Source: CAJKWP01 sp964554475
Lineage (GTDB): Bacteria; Bacillota; Clostridia; Christensenellales; UBA1242
Length of the DNA: 21,793 nt
Reading direction: 5' to 3'
NCBI GenBank assembly: GCA_964554475.1
Contig: CAZKOT010000020.1
Span: forward strand, 1-21,793
Part shown: positions 7,625 through 16,100 of the stretch, piece by piece
How positions within the stretch are numbered: position 1 is the stretch's first letter
Layout: each line of letters starts with the position of its first letter
Position numbers and translations under genes: made by a program
The notes under the pieces: model-generated
Databases searched by the model: none
What the model saw: the letters and a program-made list of their open reading frames with translations, nothing else
Told to the model about the DNA's origin: nothing

Positions 7625-8827
7625 ATGGCAAAAAAACTCGCCGAACAACAAAAGTTGGTTGAAGAGGCTGAGGAAGTTGTTAAAGCACAAAAGAGTAAAA
7701 AGAAAAAAATTCTAAACGCAGTTTTTTTTGGTTTAAATATTGTTGTTGTTGTTTTAGTTTTGTATTTTCAATTGAAAGGTGAGGGTATTGGCTCACTTGA
7801 TTTAGTTGGGGTTAATGGTTGGTTTATTGTTTTTGCTTTTTTTATTTTTGCATTTTTAATGTTTATGAAAAGCATGAGAATGAATTTTTTAGTTAAGAAA
7901 ACAACAAAACGATCAAGACCGTTTTTGAGTTATAAAACAGCTGCTTTGGGAAGATATTATGATGATATTGTTCCATTTAATGCAGGAGGACAACCTTTTC
8001 AAGTTTATTATTTAAATAAAAGAGGACTCCCGATTTCAAGCGCTCTTTCGGTTCCGCTTGGAGAATATTTTTTAGGACAAATAGCATGGCTTGTTATTAA
8101 TATTTTTGCAGTTATTTATTGTTTGGCAATGAATACCTTGGGTAATGCTCAAATTGTTTTGATTTTCAGCTTAATTTCATTTTTTATAAATTCATTATTT
8201 TTTGTTGGGACTATTATTCTTGCAATGAGCAAACGTGCAGGTAAAATATTTATTGAAAAAGTTTACAAATTGCTTTTTAAAATGAAATTAGTCAAAAATT
8301 ATGAAAAATCATGCAATAGGGCACTAAAAACTATTTCCGATTTTCAAGAATCTTTAAAAAGTTTTTCAAAAGATATTAAATCATATATTTTTTTAACTCT
8401 ATTTTCAATTGTTTATAATTTATTGCAATACAGCATACCATTTTTTCTTTATGCAGCACTTGTGCGTTTTGACCCATCTTTGTTTTTTGACATTATGGTA
8501 AATTGCATTATGATTGATATTGCATCAACAATTATGCCTCTTCCAGGTGGAACAGGAATGAGTGAGTTTTCTTTCACCGAAGTTTTTAAAAAAATATTTG
8601 AAGGCGGAACGGTTTTTTGGGCATTGTTGTTATGGAGATTTTTTAATTACTATATTGCAATTTTCCAAGGAATATTAATTATTATTTACGATTACTTTAT
8701 TGGCAATAAAAAATATAATTGGCAAAAAAAGAAATATGAATTAGAAAATGAAAGTATTGTTTTCCGTAACCGGCAATTAAAAGAATACAAAAGGAAGAAG
8801 AGAGTAAGTTTAAGACATTATTATTAG
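7625..8827 (+). CDS. YbhN/UPF0104 (lysylphosphatidylglycerol synthase-like transmembrane) protein
   Basis: A multi-pass membrane protein of the AglD/YbhN/MprF-transmembrane family (Pfam PF03706), whose members include lipid flippases and lipid-modifying enzymes. From ATG 7625 it has 400 residues: a charged N-terminal helix, then about seven or eight hydrophobic segments. The family hallmark PLPGGTGMSEFSF lies near residue 306. The GRYYDDIVPFNAGGQPFQVYYLNKRG segment (about 120-145) is also typical. There is no C-terminal aminoacyl-transfer domain, so it is not a full MprF. The frame is open to a TTG at 7496, which would add 43 residues; neither start has a clear ribosome site, so the N-terminus is uncertain. 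A strong terminator follows at 8943. Substrate unknown. Confidence 0.82.
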   Translation: MAKKLAEQQKLVEEAEEVVKAQKSKKKKILNAVFFGLNIVVVVLVLYFQLKGEGIGSLDLVGVNGWFIVFAFFIFAFLMFMKSMRMNFLVKKTTKRSRPFLSYKTAALGRYYDDIVPFNAGGQPFQVYYLNKRGLPISSALSVPLGEYFLGQIAWLVINIFAVIYCLAMNTLGNAQIVLIFSLISFFINSLFFVGTIILAMSKRAGKIFIEKVYKLLFKMKLVKNYEKSCNRALKTISDFQESLKSFSKDIKSYIFLTLFSIVYNLLQYSIPFFLYAALVRFDPSLFFDIMVNCIMIDIASTIMPLPGGTGMSEFSFTEVFKKIFEGGTVFWALLLWRFFNYYIAIFQGILIIIYDYFIGNKKYNWQKKKYELENESIVFRNRQLKEYKRKKRVSLRHYY

Positions 8828-8942
8828 CATACAATTCAACAAATTCAAAGATTCAACTTAAAATTAGAATTTACGACTTATAATTTGATTAAAGAATACT
8901 ACTTGAATATTGTTATTATTAATAAAACTTTCTTATAAATTT

Positions 8943-8981
8943 AAAAATGTTTAAAAAAAGAATTATTTAAACATTTTTTTT
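8943..8981 (+). terminator. rho-independent terminator after the UPF0104 gene
   Basis: A perfect 13-bp stem, AAAAATGTTTAAA (8943-8955) with TTTAAACATTTTT (8966-8978), a 10-nt loop, and a T-run continuing downstream. The rest of the 8828-9111 spacer is AT-rich and I see nothing else definite in it. Confidence 0.75.
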
Positions 8982-9111
8982 GTTTTTTTTGCTTTTCCTT
9001 TTGTTAAATTTTTTTAATAATAAAATAAACAAAAGATTTGTTAAATCACAAAATATGTAATTGTGTTTTTTAGCAGAATATAAAAAAAAATAATACCTAA
9101 TGTGAGGGGAT

Positions 9112-10266
9112 ATGAATTTTCATAACGATGATTTTTGTAATAGAATTATTTTCAAAAAAAATGCAATTAATGCTCTTTGCGAAATCATAAATGAAATTCC
9201 CCAAAAAGGAAAAGTATTCTTTTTAAGCAGTCGTTCAGCTTATCAAAAATTCGGTATTTTTGTTGTTAATCAAATTGTTCGTGCCGGAAAAGAGTTTAAA
9301 TCGTTATCAATTCATAGCGTTTGCGATTATAACACAATTCAAAAAGTTCTAGATATGATGAAAGGATGCTCGGTTATTGTTGCACTGGGTGGCGGTAGTA
9401 TTTGTGATTTGGCAAAAATGGTTGGAAAAATTTTAAATCTAAAAGTAATTTTAGTCGTTTCCGCTCCATCTACATCTGCATACTTTTCAAAATACTCGCT
9501 TGTTTCTAATCACTCTTTAAAAAAATGTTACGAATGTGATTATGCTTCAAAAATAATTATTGATGAAAATTTTATTATTGCTGCAGATGAAACACTGGTA
9601 ACAAACGGGATTGGATTTGTTTTAAGCTTTTTTGAAAAAGTTTTTAGTTTTGAAATCGATAGACTTTTTTTTGAAAAAGAAGAAAAATTTGAAATAATAT
9701 CTTCTCTTAATAAATTTAAAGAAAATTTAGATAATTTAAAAACACAATCTGCAGATAGCAAACTTGTTTTAACTGATATTTTGATTGACTTAGGCTACTT
9801 TCTAAAAGATGTTATTCCAACCACTCTTACAAATTTAAATTTTTCATTTCTTTTACAAAATTCAAAAGCAATTCAGGCTCCTTTTGGAATACTTTGCTTG
9901 ATAAGTGCAAAAATTATTTTGGAGTGTTATAAAAATTTTTTAAATCAAAAAAAAATTGAAATATTGAATTTTCTAAATTTAGAAAAAATTCATACAAATT
10001 TAAAGCTTTTTAACATTAATATTCGACTAAATGCCCGCTTAATAAAAGTAACAAATAAACAGTTTTTCTTAAAACTTTTCACAATTAAAGAAAAACTTTT
10101 AAATCAAATAAACAATATTTCACAAGAGTTTCAACAATTCGATTTTAAATGTAGAGCAGTTGTTGATTTTGAAAAATGTTTAAAATGTTTAAATGTTTTA
10201 CCAATTATTACAAATTGTAACATTCTTTTTTCAACTATTGCATCAATGGGTTTTTTAAATTTTTAA
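9112..10266 (+). CDS. Glycerol(-1-phosphate) dehydrogenase-like protein without metal ligands
   Basis: The 384-residue protein belongs to the iron-alcohol dehydrogenase/dehydroquinate synthase-like superfamily and looks closest to glycerol or glycerol-1-phosphate dehydrogenases (GldA, EgsA/AraM). ALGGGSICDLAK (91-102) is the nucleotide-binding signature. VVSAPSTSAYFSKYSLV (115-131) sits where the VPTxxSxD segment is expected, and KIIIDENFIIAA where VIVDxxVIAxA is. All three expected metal ligands seem to be gone: the Asp of GIGD reads GIGF (F169), the first His region reads FLLQNSKAIQ, and the His of the HGE-type motif reads PFG (F258). The C-terminal half is Lys/Asn/Phe-rich and diverged. 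The start is ATG 9112, with GAGGGG just upstream. It is followed at 21 nt by the YwmB-like gene. I infer a pseudoenzyme; the role is unknown. Confidence 0.65.
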   Translation: MNFHNDDFCNRIIFKKNAINALCEIINEIPQKGKVFFLSSRSAYQKFGIFVVNQIVRAGKEFKSLSIHSVCDYNTIQKVLDMMKGCSVIVALGGGSICDLAKMVGKILNLKVILVVSAPSTSAYFSKYSLVSNHSLKKCYECDYASKIIIDENFIIAADETLVTNGIGFVLSFFEKVFSFEIDRLFFEKEEKFEIISSLNKFKENLDNLKTQSADSKLVLTDILIDLGYFLKDVIPTTLTNLNFSFLLQNSKAIQAPFGILCLISAKIILECYKNFLNQKKIEILNFLNLEKIHTNLKLFNINIRLNARLIKVTNKQFFLKLFTIKEKLLNQINNISQEFQQFDFKCRAVVDFEKCLKCLNVLPIITNCNILFSTIASMGFLNF

Positions 10267-10287
10267 AATTAGTCAACAATCATATTT

Positions 10288-10746
10288 GTGAAAATTATTG
10301 CTGTTTTTATTTTTTTAATAATTTTGTTTAGTTTCTTTCGTATAGAACAAAATGAAGAACTGTTGAATGTTTCAAACGATGGAATATGTGAATTTTTTGT
10401 TGGTGGTGAAGTGTCAAATTTTCCTGATTATATATCGGTTTCAAAATTTAATGGTGGAGCATTTATTTCTTGTAAAATAAATTTTGGAAAACTACTTTTA
10501 AGTCAACTTGAAAATGTTAAAGGTGTTACAATCCGTTTAAAAAAATACAGTTACGAAGAATTATTGTCAAAATTTAAAGTAAGAATTTTGAAAGAAGAAA
10601 TCATTGATGAAAAAAAAATAATTTATGGGTTTTCTGATTTTTTAAATGAAGGAGTTTTTCTTGACCATAAAAAAGTAAATATTCAAATTGTTGTAAATGG
10701 CGATTCTTTAATTGCAGGAACTCCGTTGATTTTAGGAAGTTATTAA
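10288..10746 (+). CDS. YwmB-like (TATA-box-binding-fold) protein
   Basis: A 152-residue protein with an N-terminal hydrophobic anchor or signal (residues 2-17), then a mixed alpha/beta domain. The C-terminal part (IIYGFSDFL..., KKVNIQIVVNGDS, GTPLILGSY) and the central LENVKGVTIRL segment resemble the YwmB family (Pfam PF08680), a protein of unknown function with a TBP-like fold encoded beside spoIID/spoIIQ in spore formers. The start is GTG 10288; there is no internal methionine and no clear ribosome site. The neighbouring LytM gene at 10852 matches the usual ywmB context, although spoIID is missing between them. The family call comes from motif memory, not a search. It is probably exported or membrane-anchored. 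Confidence 0.6.
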   Translation: MKIIAVFIFLIILFSFFRIEQNEELLNVSNDGICEFFVGGEVSNFPDYISVSKFNGGAFISCKINFGKLLLSQLENVKGVTIRLKKYSYEELLSKFKVRILKEEIIDEKKIIYGFSDFLNEGVFLDHKKVNIQIVVNGDSLIAGTPLILGSY

Positions 10747-10820
10747 AATGAATTTTAAGTAATTCATATAAAAAAAGTTTGTTTATTAGCACTACTGAAA
10801 AAATTGTTTAAATATATATT

Positions 10821-10846
10821 CTCCTGTCAATAATCTTTGCAGGAGG
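10821..10846 (+). promoter_or_regulatory. strong Shine-Dalgarno partly held in a hairpin
   Basis: The best ribosome site of the window, AGGAGG (10841-10846), lies 5 nt before ATG 10852. CTCCTG (10821-10826) is exactly complementary to CAGGAG (10840-10845) across a 13-nt loop. If this hairpin forms in the mRNA it would hide the ribosome site. Confidence 0.5.
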
Positions 10847-10851
10847 TTAAA

Positions 10852-11430
10852 ATGAAAAAGAAAAAATTTTTAACAATAATGAAAAAATATGGATATTACT
10901 TAATAGCGGGAGTATTGTTAATAGCAATAGGGCTTAGCATTGCATTTGCAACAAATAATAACTTTGTTATTGACCCTAATGATAATGATAATGTTGATGT
11001 AGGAGGTCAGACATTGACCTTTACATTTCCAATGCAAGATTTTACCGTTTTAAAAGAATATTCGGATTCTGAATTAATGTATAATAAAACTATGAAGCAG
11101 TGGGAAGCACACAAATCATATGATTTAACAAGTGAATCTTTAAATGTTTTTGCAATTGCAAAAGGCGTTGTTAGCGAAGTTAAAAATGATATGATGTTGG
11201 GTAATTATATTGTTATTACCCATCCGGATGGGTATAAATCAATTTATGCTTCACTTGACACGCAGTTAAACGTTGCACAAGGAGACAATGTTGAAAAAGG
11301 ACAATTAATTGGAAAAGCATCGACAACGGCGACTAGAGAGGAAGAAGACGGAGCACATTTGCATTTTGAACTTTTGAAAAATAATGCAAAAATTAATCCT
11401 GCTACTGTGCTTGATTTTGAAGGAAAATAA
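10852..11430 (+). CDS. M23/LytM-domain membrane protein, SpoIIQ-like
   Basis: The 192-residue protein has a short basic cytoplasmic end, one transmembrane helix (about 18-34) and an outer LytM (peptidase family M23) domain. The zinc ligands are present: H87 and D91 in AHKSYDL, and H171 in the HLHFEL motif (H169 is the other conserved His). GNYIVITHPDGYKSIYASL and GQLIGKA are standard LytM strands. Length and architecture fit SpoIIQ, the forespore protein that joins SpoIIIAH across the engulfment membranes. The YwmB-like gene just upstream supports this. It could instead be a generic cell-wall endopeptidase. The start is set by the strong AGGAGG at 10841; the frame also opens 15 bp earlier at a TTG, which is unlikely. 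A strong terminator follows. Confidence 0.75.
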   Translation: MKKKKFLTIMKKYGYYLIAGVLLIAIGLSIAFATNNNFVIDPNDNDNVDVGGQTLTFTFPMQDFTVLKEYSDSELMYNKTMKQWEAHKSYDLTSESLNVFAIAKGVVSEVKNDMMLGNYIVITHPDGYKSIYASLDTQLNVAQGDNVEKGQLIGKASTTATREEEDGAHLHFELLKNNAKINPATVLDFEGK

Positions 11431-11474
11431 ATCTGATTGAAAAAACTCCAAATTCTTAACAACCATAATTAAAG

Positions 11475-11507
11475 AAAAAACATACTTTTTAATAGTGTAT
11501 GTTTTTT
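11475..11507 (+). terminator. rho-independent terminator after the LytM gene
   Basis: A perfect 11-bp stem, AAAAAACATAC (11475-11485) with GTATGTTTTTT (11497-11507), and an 11-nt loop. The A-run and T-run make it usable from both strands, so it may also end transcription from the convergent CBS gene. Confidence 0.8.
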
Positions 11508-11624
11508 GTTTTATAATTTTATCTATTTTTTATTAAAATGACTGTTTAGTGTTCTTGAGTTTTTTTTGCGACGTCGACAGCGAGGACGGACACTTTTCGC
11601 CAGCGGAGTTAAGCCGAAAGATGA

Positions 11625-11654
11625 GAAAATTTTGAAAAATTTTTCAAAATTTTC
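11625..11654. repeat. 30-bp perfect palindrome
   Basis: GAAAATTTTGAAAAA (11625-11639) is followed directly by its exact reverse complement (11640-11654), with no spacer. Confidence 0.85.
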
Positions 11655-11675
11655 CAAAGAAAACGTGCCGAGCGT

Positions 11676-11696
11676 CAATTTGCGTCAAGCAAATTG
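11676..11696. repeat. 8-bp hairpin in the intergenic element
   Basis: CAATTTGC (11676-11683), a GTCAA loop and GCAAATTG (11689-11696) form a perfect stem. Confidence 0.6.
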
Positions 11697-11832
11697 CAAG
11701 GGTGAGCACCATTAAACTAAACAAATTTTTTAGAGTAAGAAAACGAAATGGAGCGGAACCCGCCAAAGAGTGAGGCAATTTTAGTGCAAGGGCTTGCCCG
11801 TTTTCACGTTCCCGAGCAATGCGAGGGAAAAT

Positions 11833-11847
11833 TTTTTGGTTGTCTTT
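11833..11847 (-). repeat. 15-bp motif AAAGACAACCAAAAA, minus strand copy
   Basis: Read on the minus strand this is AAAGACAACCAAAAA, starting 6 nt after the stop codon of the CBS gene. Two tandem copies follow the cysK stop at 21762-21793, in the same orientation relative to the gene. Confidence 0.7.
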
Positions 11848-11853
11848 ATTTCT

Positions 11854-12579
11854 TTAATAGTTATCAAGTATATTATTCATTTCGATTAATTCGGTTGTGG
11901 TAATTATTCCAAGTGGCATTTCGTCATCACTTCCGTTTTTTGTGATTAAAACCACTAACAGTTTTCTGTTTTGAAAAAATAGTTCTAAAATATCATCTAT
12001 TGTTGAACTCGCAGGCATAACAAAATATCTTGGGTAATTATCTTCGTTAATTATTTCATTAATTTTTGTGTTTTCAATATAGCTGTTTATATTTTCATTT
12101 TTTATAATAATTTTACCAATTTCTTCTAAAATCCGCTGACCATGTATTACACCCATCAGTTTGCCGTTTTTATAAAGTGGAATATTAGTAAAAGAATTTT
12201 CTGACATAATTTTGATTATTTTTTTGAGTGAATCATCCCATAAGGCAGTTATAACTCTATCTTTACAAATTGTGTTAAGTGCATTTGGAGGAGTTGAAAT
12301 AAGTTTTGCAATTTTTTCAATTGCTAAAACAACCTCATCATGAGGATCAGCAATAATATATTCCTCATTACTTCTGTGAATTATTGCATTTCTTAAACGT
12401 CCATAATCAATTAGTTCATCTTCATATTTTCTAACAATATAGTTAAGTGTTACCGTTTTTCTTATAAGTTCAGAAAAATTCATACTTCTTTTTAAATTGT
12501 ATTGTGCTCGAAGTGCGTAATCAATTTGATTATACGCATTAATAAATCTTCGTGCATTTGAATTTTCTATTTTTTCCAT
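11854..12579 (-). CDS. CBS-domain protein with HEPN-like N-terminal region
   Basis: The 241-residue protein has an all-helical N-terminal region (about 1-92) that ends in DYGRLRNAIIHRS. R63-N-A-I-I-H68 fits the RxxxxH signature of HEPN domains. Two CBS motifs follow. CBS1 is about 97-155, with VITALWDDSLKKIIKIM and FTNIPLYKNGKLMGVI. CBS2 is about 163-236, with FVMPASSTIDDILELF and MPLGIITTTELIEM. Tandem CBS pairs usually bind adenine nucleotides and act as sensors, so a nucleotide-tuned HEPN-like protein is conceivable. RNase activity is not shown. I chose the ATG at 12579 because GGGG lies 5 nt before it and a promoter lies just upstream; the frame stays open to 12714 but would cross that promoter. 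It is transcribed toward the SpoIIQ-like gene. Confidence 0.75.
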   Translation of the reverse strand: MEKIENSNARRFINAYNQIDYALRAQYNLKRSMNFSELIRKTVTLNYIVRKYEDELIDYGRLRNAIIHRSNEEYIIADPHDEVVLAIEKIAKLISTPPNALNTICKDRVITALWDDSLKKIIKIMSENSFTNIPLYKNGKLMGVIHGQRILEEIGKIIIKNENINSYIENTKINEIINEDNYPRYFVMPASSTIDDILELFFQNRKLLVVLITKNGSDDEMPLGIITTTELIEMNNILDNY

Positions 12580-12596
12580 TGCAACCCCATTTAATA

Positions 12597-12625
12597 AGTA
12601 TAACAAATTAAATAAAGCAGGGCAA
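12597..12625 (-). promoter_or_regulatory. sigma-A-type promoter for the CBS gene
   Basis: On the minus strand: TTGCCC (12625-12620), a 17-nt spacer and TATACT (12602-12597). It would give a short leader of about 10 nt before the GGGG site and ATG. Confidence 0.5.
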
Positions 12626-12693
12626 ATAAATACTGGACTTGAAAAATTCAAAATTTGGAAATATAATTTTAACTTATTAGAAAAAATTAAAGG

Positions 12694-12722
12694 TTGACAT
12701 TTTAAAAATATCAAAATATAAT
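12694..12722 (+). promoter_or_regulatory. perfect consensus sigma-A promoter for SRP RNA
   Basis: TTGACA (12694-12699), exactly 17 nt and TATAAT (12717-12722). The predicted start at about 12729 coincides with the 5' end of the SRP RNA, as expected for a strongly made stable RNA. Confidence 0.9.
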
Positions 12723-12728
12723 AAATGA

Positions 12729-13004
12729 TGCTGTGCTAGGTGGGGAGTTAGCGGTTCCTTGTAATCTGAAATCCGCTTTATGCAGAACCGAACATTTGTT
12801 GAGGCTTATTTACTCTTTATTAGTGTTAGAAAATGAGCGTTGAAATTAAGGTCTTGTGGGATTATGACCTGTGAACCATGTGAGGACCTGACGGTAGCAA
12901 CATTAAGCGGTGAATCATGGTTGCCACAAGGTTGCTTTAATGGAGTTTGATTTTCTTTTCATTGAAATTGTTTAAATTTGTCGAGGCAAACGCACAGCTT
13001 TTTT
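12729..13004 (+). ncRNA. ffs: Signal recognition particle RNA, large Bacillus/Clostridium type (6S scRNA-like)
   Basis: This RNA is the scaffold of the signal recognition particle, which with Ffh directs membrane proteins to the translocon. The 5' Alu part (GCTGTGCTAGG...GGGGAGTTAGCGGTTCC...TGAAATCCGCT) matches the B. subtilis scRNA pattern. The S domain has the helix-8 segment GAGGACCTGACGGTAGCAACA (12882-12902): the tetraloop UGAC (12889-12892) is of the URRC class and AGCA is the conserved 3' side of the symmetric loop. The 5' end GCTGTGC (12730-12736) pairs exactly with GCACAGC (12992-12998), which runs directly into a run of nine T, so the closing helix and the terminator coincide. The length of about 270 nt equals the large type with an Alu domain. 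The promoter is a perfect consensus. Confidence 0.95.
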
Positions 13005-13101
13005 TTTATTTAGAGTAATTACCTAGATTTATTATTAGTGACTAAGTAATAGCAAGTTTCATATATCGAGACCTATTCTATTTATTATTTTTATTTAATA
13101 A

Positions 13102-13130
13102 TTGCTTTTTTATAAAAGATTTGCTATTAT
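13102..13130 (+). promoter_or_regulatory. sigma-A-type promoter with extended -10 for ileS
   Basis: TTGCTT (13102-13107), 17 nt and TATTAT (13125-13130), with a TG one base before the -10. The leader is about 43 nt, too short for a T-box, and no T-box bulge sequence is seen. Confidence 0.65.
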
Positions 13131-13179
13131 AAAGTCAATTACAACAAGCAAATTTCCCTACAAAAAAGGATAACAAAAT

Positions 13180-16100
13180 ATGAGAAAAGATGAAAGTATG
13201 CCAAACTTTATTAAACTTGAAGAAGATGTTTTAAAATTTTGGAACGAAAACAAAATTTTTGAAAAAGTTGTTAAAAAAAATGAAAATAGTAAAAAACGTT
13301 TTCGCTTTTTAGATGGACCTATTACTGCAAATGGTGAAATGGGGGTTCATCATGCTTGGAATCGTTCTTTAAAAGACTTTATGCATCGTTATAAAATCTT
13401 AACTGGTCATAGTGCTCAATTCCAAAATGGTTTTGATGCACAAGGACTTTGGGTTGAAGTCGAAGTTGAAAAAGAATTCAAAATGAAGGATAAAAAAGAC
13501 ATTGTTAATTTTGGACTTGAAAACTTTACAAATGCATGCATGAAAAGAGTTGAGAAGTATTCAAAAATTATTACTGAACAATCAAAACGTTTAGGAATGT
13601 GGATGGATTGGGATAATTCTTATTTTACTAATTCAGATGAAAACATTACATCAATTTGGTATTTTTTAAAACAGTGTCATGAAAAAGGTTATTTAATTCA
13701 AAAACACAGACCGATGCCATGGTGTTCTCATTGCGGGACTTCGATTTCAGAACATGAACTTGCTGACCATTATAAAGAAATGGAACATGAAGCTGTGTTT
13801 TTTCATCTGCCGATTAAGAATTCCGATATGGATATTTTGGTTTGGACAACAACACCCNNNNNNNNNNGCAAATGTTGCTGTTGCGGTAAATCCGGAATTA
13901 GAATACAGTGTTTGCAAGGTTAAATCATTAGAGCGTAAAATTATTGTTTGTTCTGACTGTATTAAAGTTCTAAAGGGTGATGTTTTAGAAATTGTTAAAA
14001 CTGTTAAAGGTTCTGATTTAATTGGAAAAACTTACGAGCCTTGCTTTGAAGAATTAAAATCACAAAAATTTGAGCATAAAATTGTCGCTTGGGATTTGGC
14101 AACAAGTACTGACGGTACGGGCGCCGTTCACATTGCCCCCGGATGCGGAGCAGAAGACTTTGAACTTGGACAAAAACTTGGACTTTTAGAGGTTGTTCCT
14201 GTTGATGAAATGGGAAAGTTTTTTGATGATTTTGGTTTTTTAAGTGGACTTGACACTAATGAAGTTGCTCCACTTGTTTTTCAGCAATTAAAACAACGTG
14301 GAAAACTTTATTACACGCACAAACATTTGCATAGATATCCATCGTGTTGGAGATGCAAAAATCCTTTGATTTTTCGTTTAACAAAAGAGTGGTACATTAA
14401 AGCAGATGAAATCAGGCAACAACTCATTTCAGTTTGTGATGATGTTGTTTGGCAACCTGAATTCATGAAAAAACGCATGGTTGATTGGCTTACAAACATG
14501 GGTGATTGGAATATTTCACGTAAAAGATTTTATGGTCTTCCACTTCCTTTTTATCCTTGTCAAAAATGTGGAAAGTTAACCATTGTTGGCTCAAAAGAGG
14601 AGCTTGTTAAATTGTCAAGTGAAAAAGAAGTGGCTAATTTACCACATCTTCACAGACCTTTTATTGATAGTGTTAAAATTAAATGTTCACAGTGCGGATC
14701 AAACGTTGAGAGAGTAAGCGAAGTCGGTGATTGCTGGCTTGATGCTGGAATAACTCCTTTTTCTACAAAGAAATATTTTACTGATAAAAAATATTGGAGT
14801 GAAAATTTTCCTTCCGAAGTTGTTGTTGAAATGAAAGAACAAATTCGACTTTGGTTTTACTCACTTTTATTTATGAGCGTTGTGCTTACAGGTAAGGCGC
14901 CCTATGAAAAAGTTATAGGTTTTGCAATGCTTGTTAGTGAAGACGGTAGTAAATTTTCAAAGACAAGCAAAAACAATTTAAATTTCTTAAATGTTGCAGA
15001 TAAAATAGGCGCTGATGTCGTTCGCTATATGTATGCTTCAAATAATATGCTTAACGACACTCGTTTCGGCTTTTCAATTTGTGATGAGATGCGAAGAAAA
15101 CTTCTTGGACTATGGAACGCATATATTTTCTTTAACACCTATGCAATACTCGACAAACCTATTTTAGAAAACTTTACTCCAAAAGAAAAAGATTTTGACA
15201 AAACTGACATTTTTCTTATTAACAAAACAAATCAATTTGTAAAATCAGCAAAGGAATTTTACGATAATCATTCTTTTTTCCTTGTTGTACGTGATTTTGA
15301 AAATTTAATTGATGATTTAACTAATTGGTATATTAGAATTAACCGTAAAAGATTTTGGAAATCTGATGAAGGAATGGACAAAAAAGTTGCATATTGGACG
15401 CTTTATAACTGTCTAAAAAATATTACAGTCGCAATTTCACCAATTATTCCATTTATGAGTGAGCACATTTGGCAAAATATGGTTAGAGATGGTTTTGAAA
15501 AAAGTGAGGCTGAAAGTCTTTTTCTTGCGAATTTTCCAAATGAAATCAAAATATCTTGTGAAAAAGACTATTTAAAAGAAACAAAAATTGTGCGTGAGAT
15601 GATTACTTTAGCACAAAGACTTCGAAATGAATCTCAAATTAAAATTAAACAACCACTTAAGCATTTGTTTATTACTGCTGATAGTGAAACTGAAAACGCA
15701 ATTAAACTTTTCGAAAATGTTTTAAAAGACGAATTAAACATTAAGAATATTGTTTTTGAAAAAGATAGTTCGAAATTTAATGACAGTTTTCTTACAATTA
15801 ACTTTAAAACTGCCGGTTCTGTTTTAAAAGGTGAAGTTCAAAAAATTAAAGAAAAATTAACAAGTTTTAGTGAACAGAAAATGGAAAAGCTTGTTAACGA
15901 GTTTAAAAGCGGAAAGGTTAACATAGATGAATTTAAAAATTTAGATAGTTCTCTTTTTGTTTTAAATTCAAAACCTAAAACAGATTTTGTTATTGCAACT
16001 GAAAACAATATTACTCTTGTTTTGGATATTACAATTGATGAAAGTTTAATGCTCGAAGGTCTTTATAGAGAATTGGTTAGACATATTCAAGTTATGCGTA

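Larger units (their letters stand above)
11545..11852. other. Structured intergenic element, GC-richer than surroundings
   Basis: No gene-like frame is visible in this roughly 310-bp stretch between two convergent genes. It is clearly richer in G+C than the neighbouring spacers and contains dyads: CGACGTCG (about 11569-11576), a 30-bp palindrome at 11625, a hairpin at 11676, GGGCTTGCCC (11790-11799), and CCC-GA-GC-AAT-GC-GA-GGG (11811-11827), which could form a stem with tandem G-A mismatches. It ends with an inverted copy of the 15-bp motif found at the window's 3' end. It may be a dispersed intergenic repeat or an RNA. I cannot assign a family. Confidence 0.5.

Noticed and set aside
10783..10810. 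Sigma-F/sigma-G type promoter before the SpoIIQ-like gene
   Set aside because: A GTTTA and a GAAAAAATTG-like stretch occur, but their spacing (about 11 nt) does not fit.
13008..13179. T-box riboswitch before ileS
   Set aside because: The leader after the promoter is only about 43 nt, and no T-box or specifier-loop sequence is visible.
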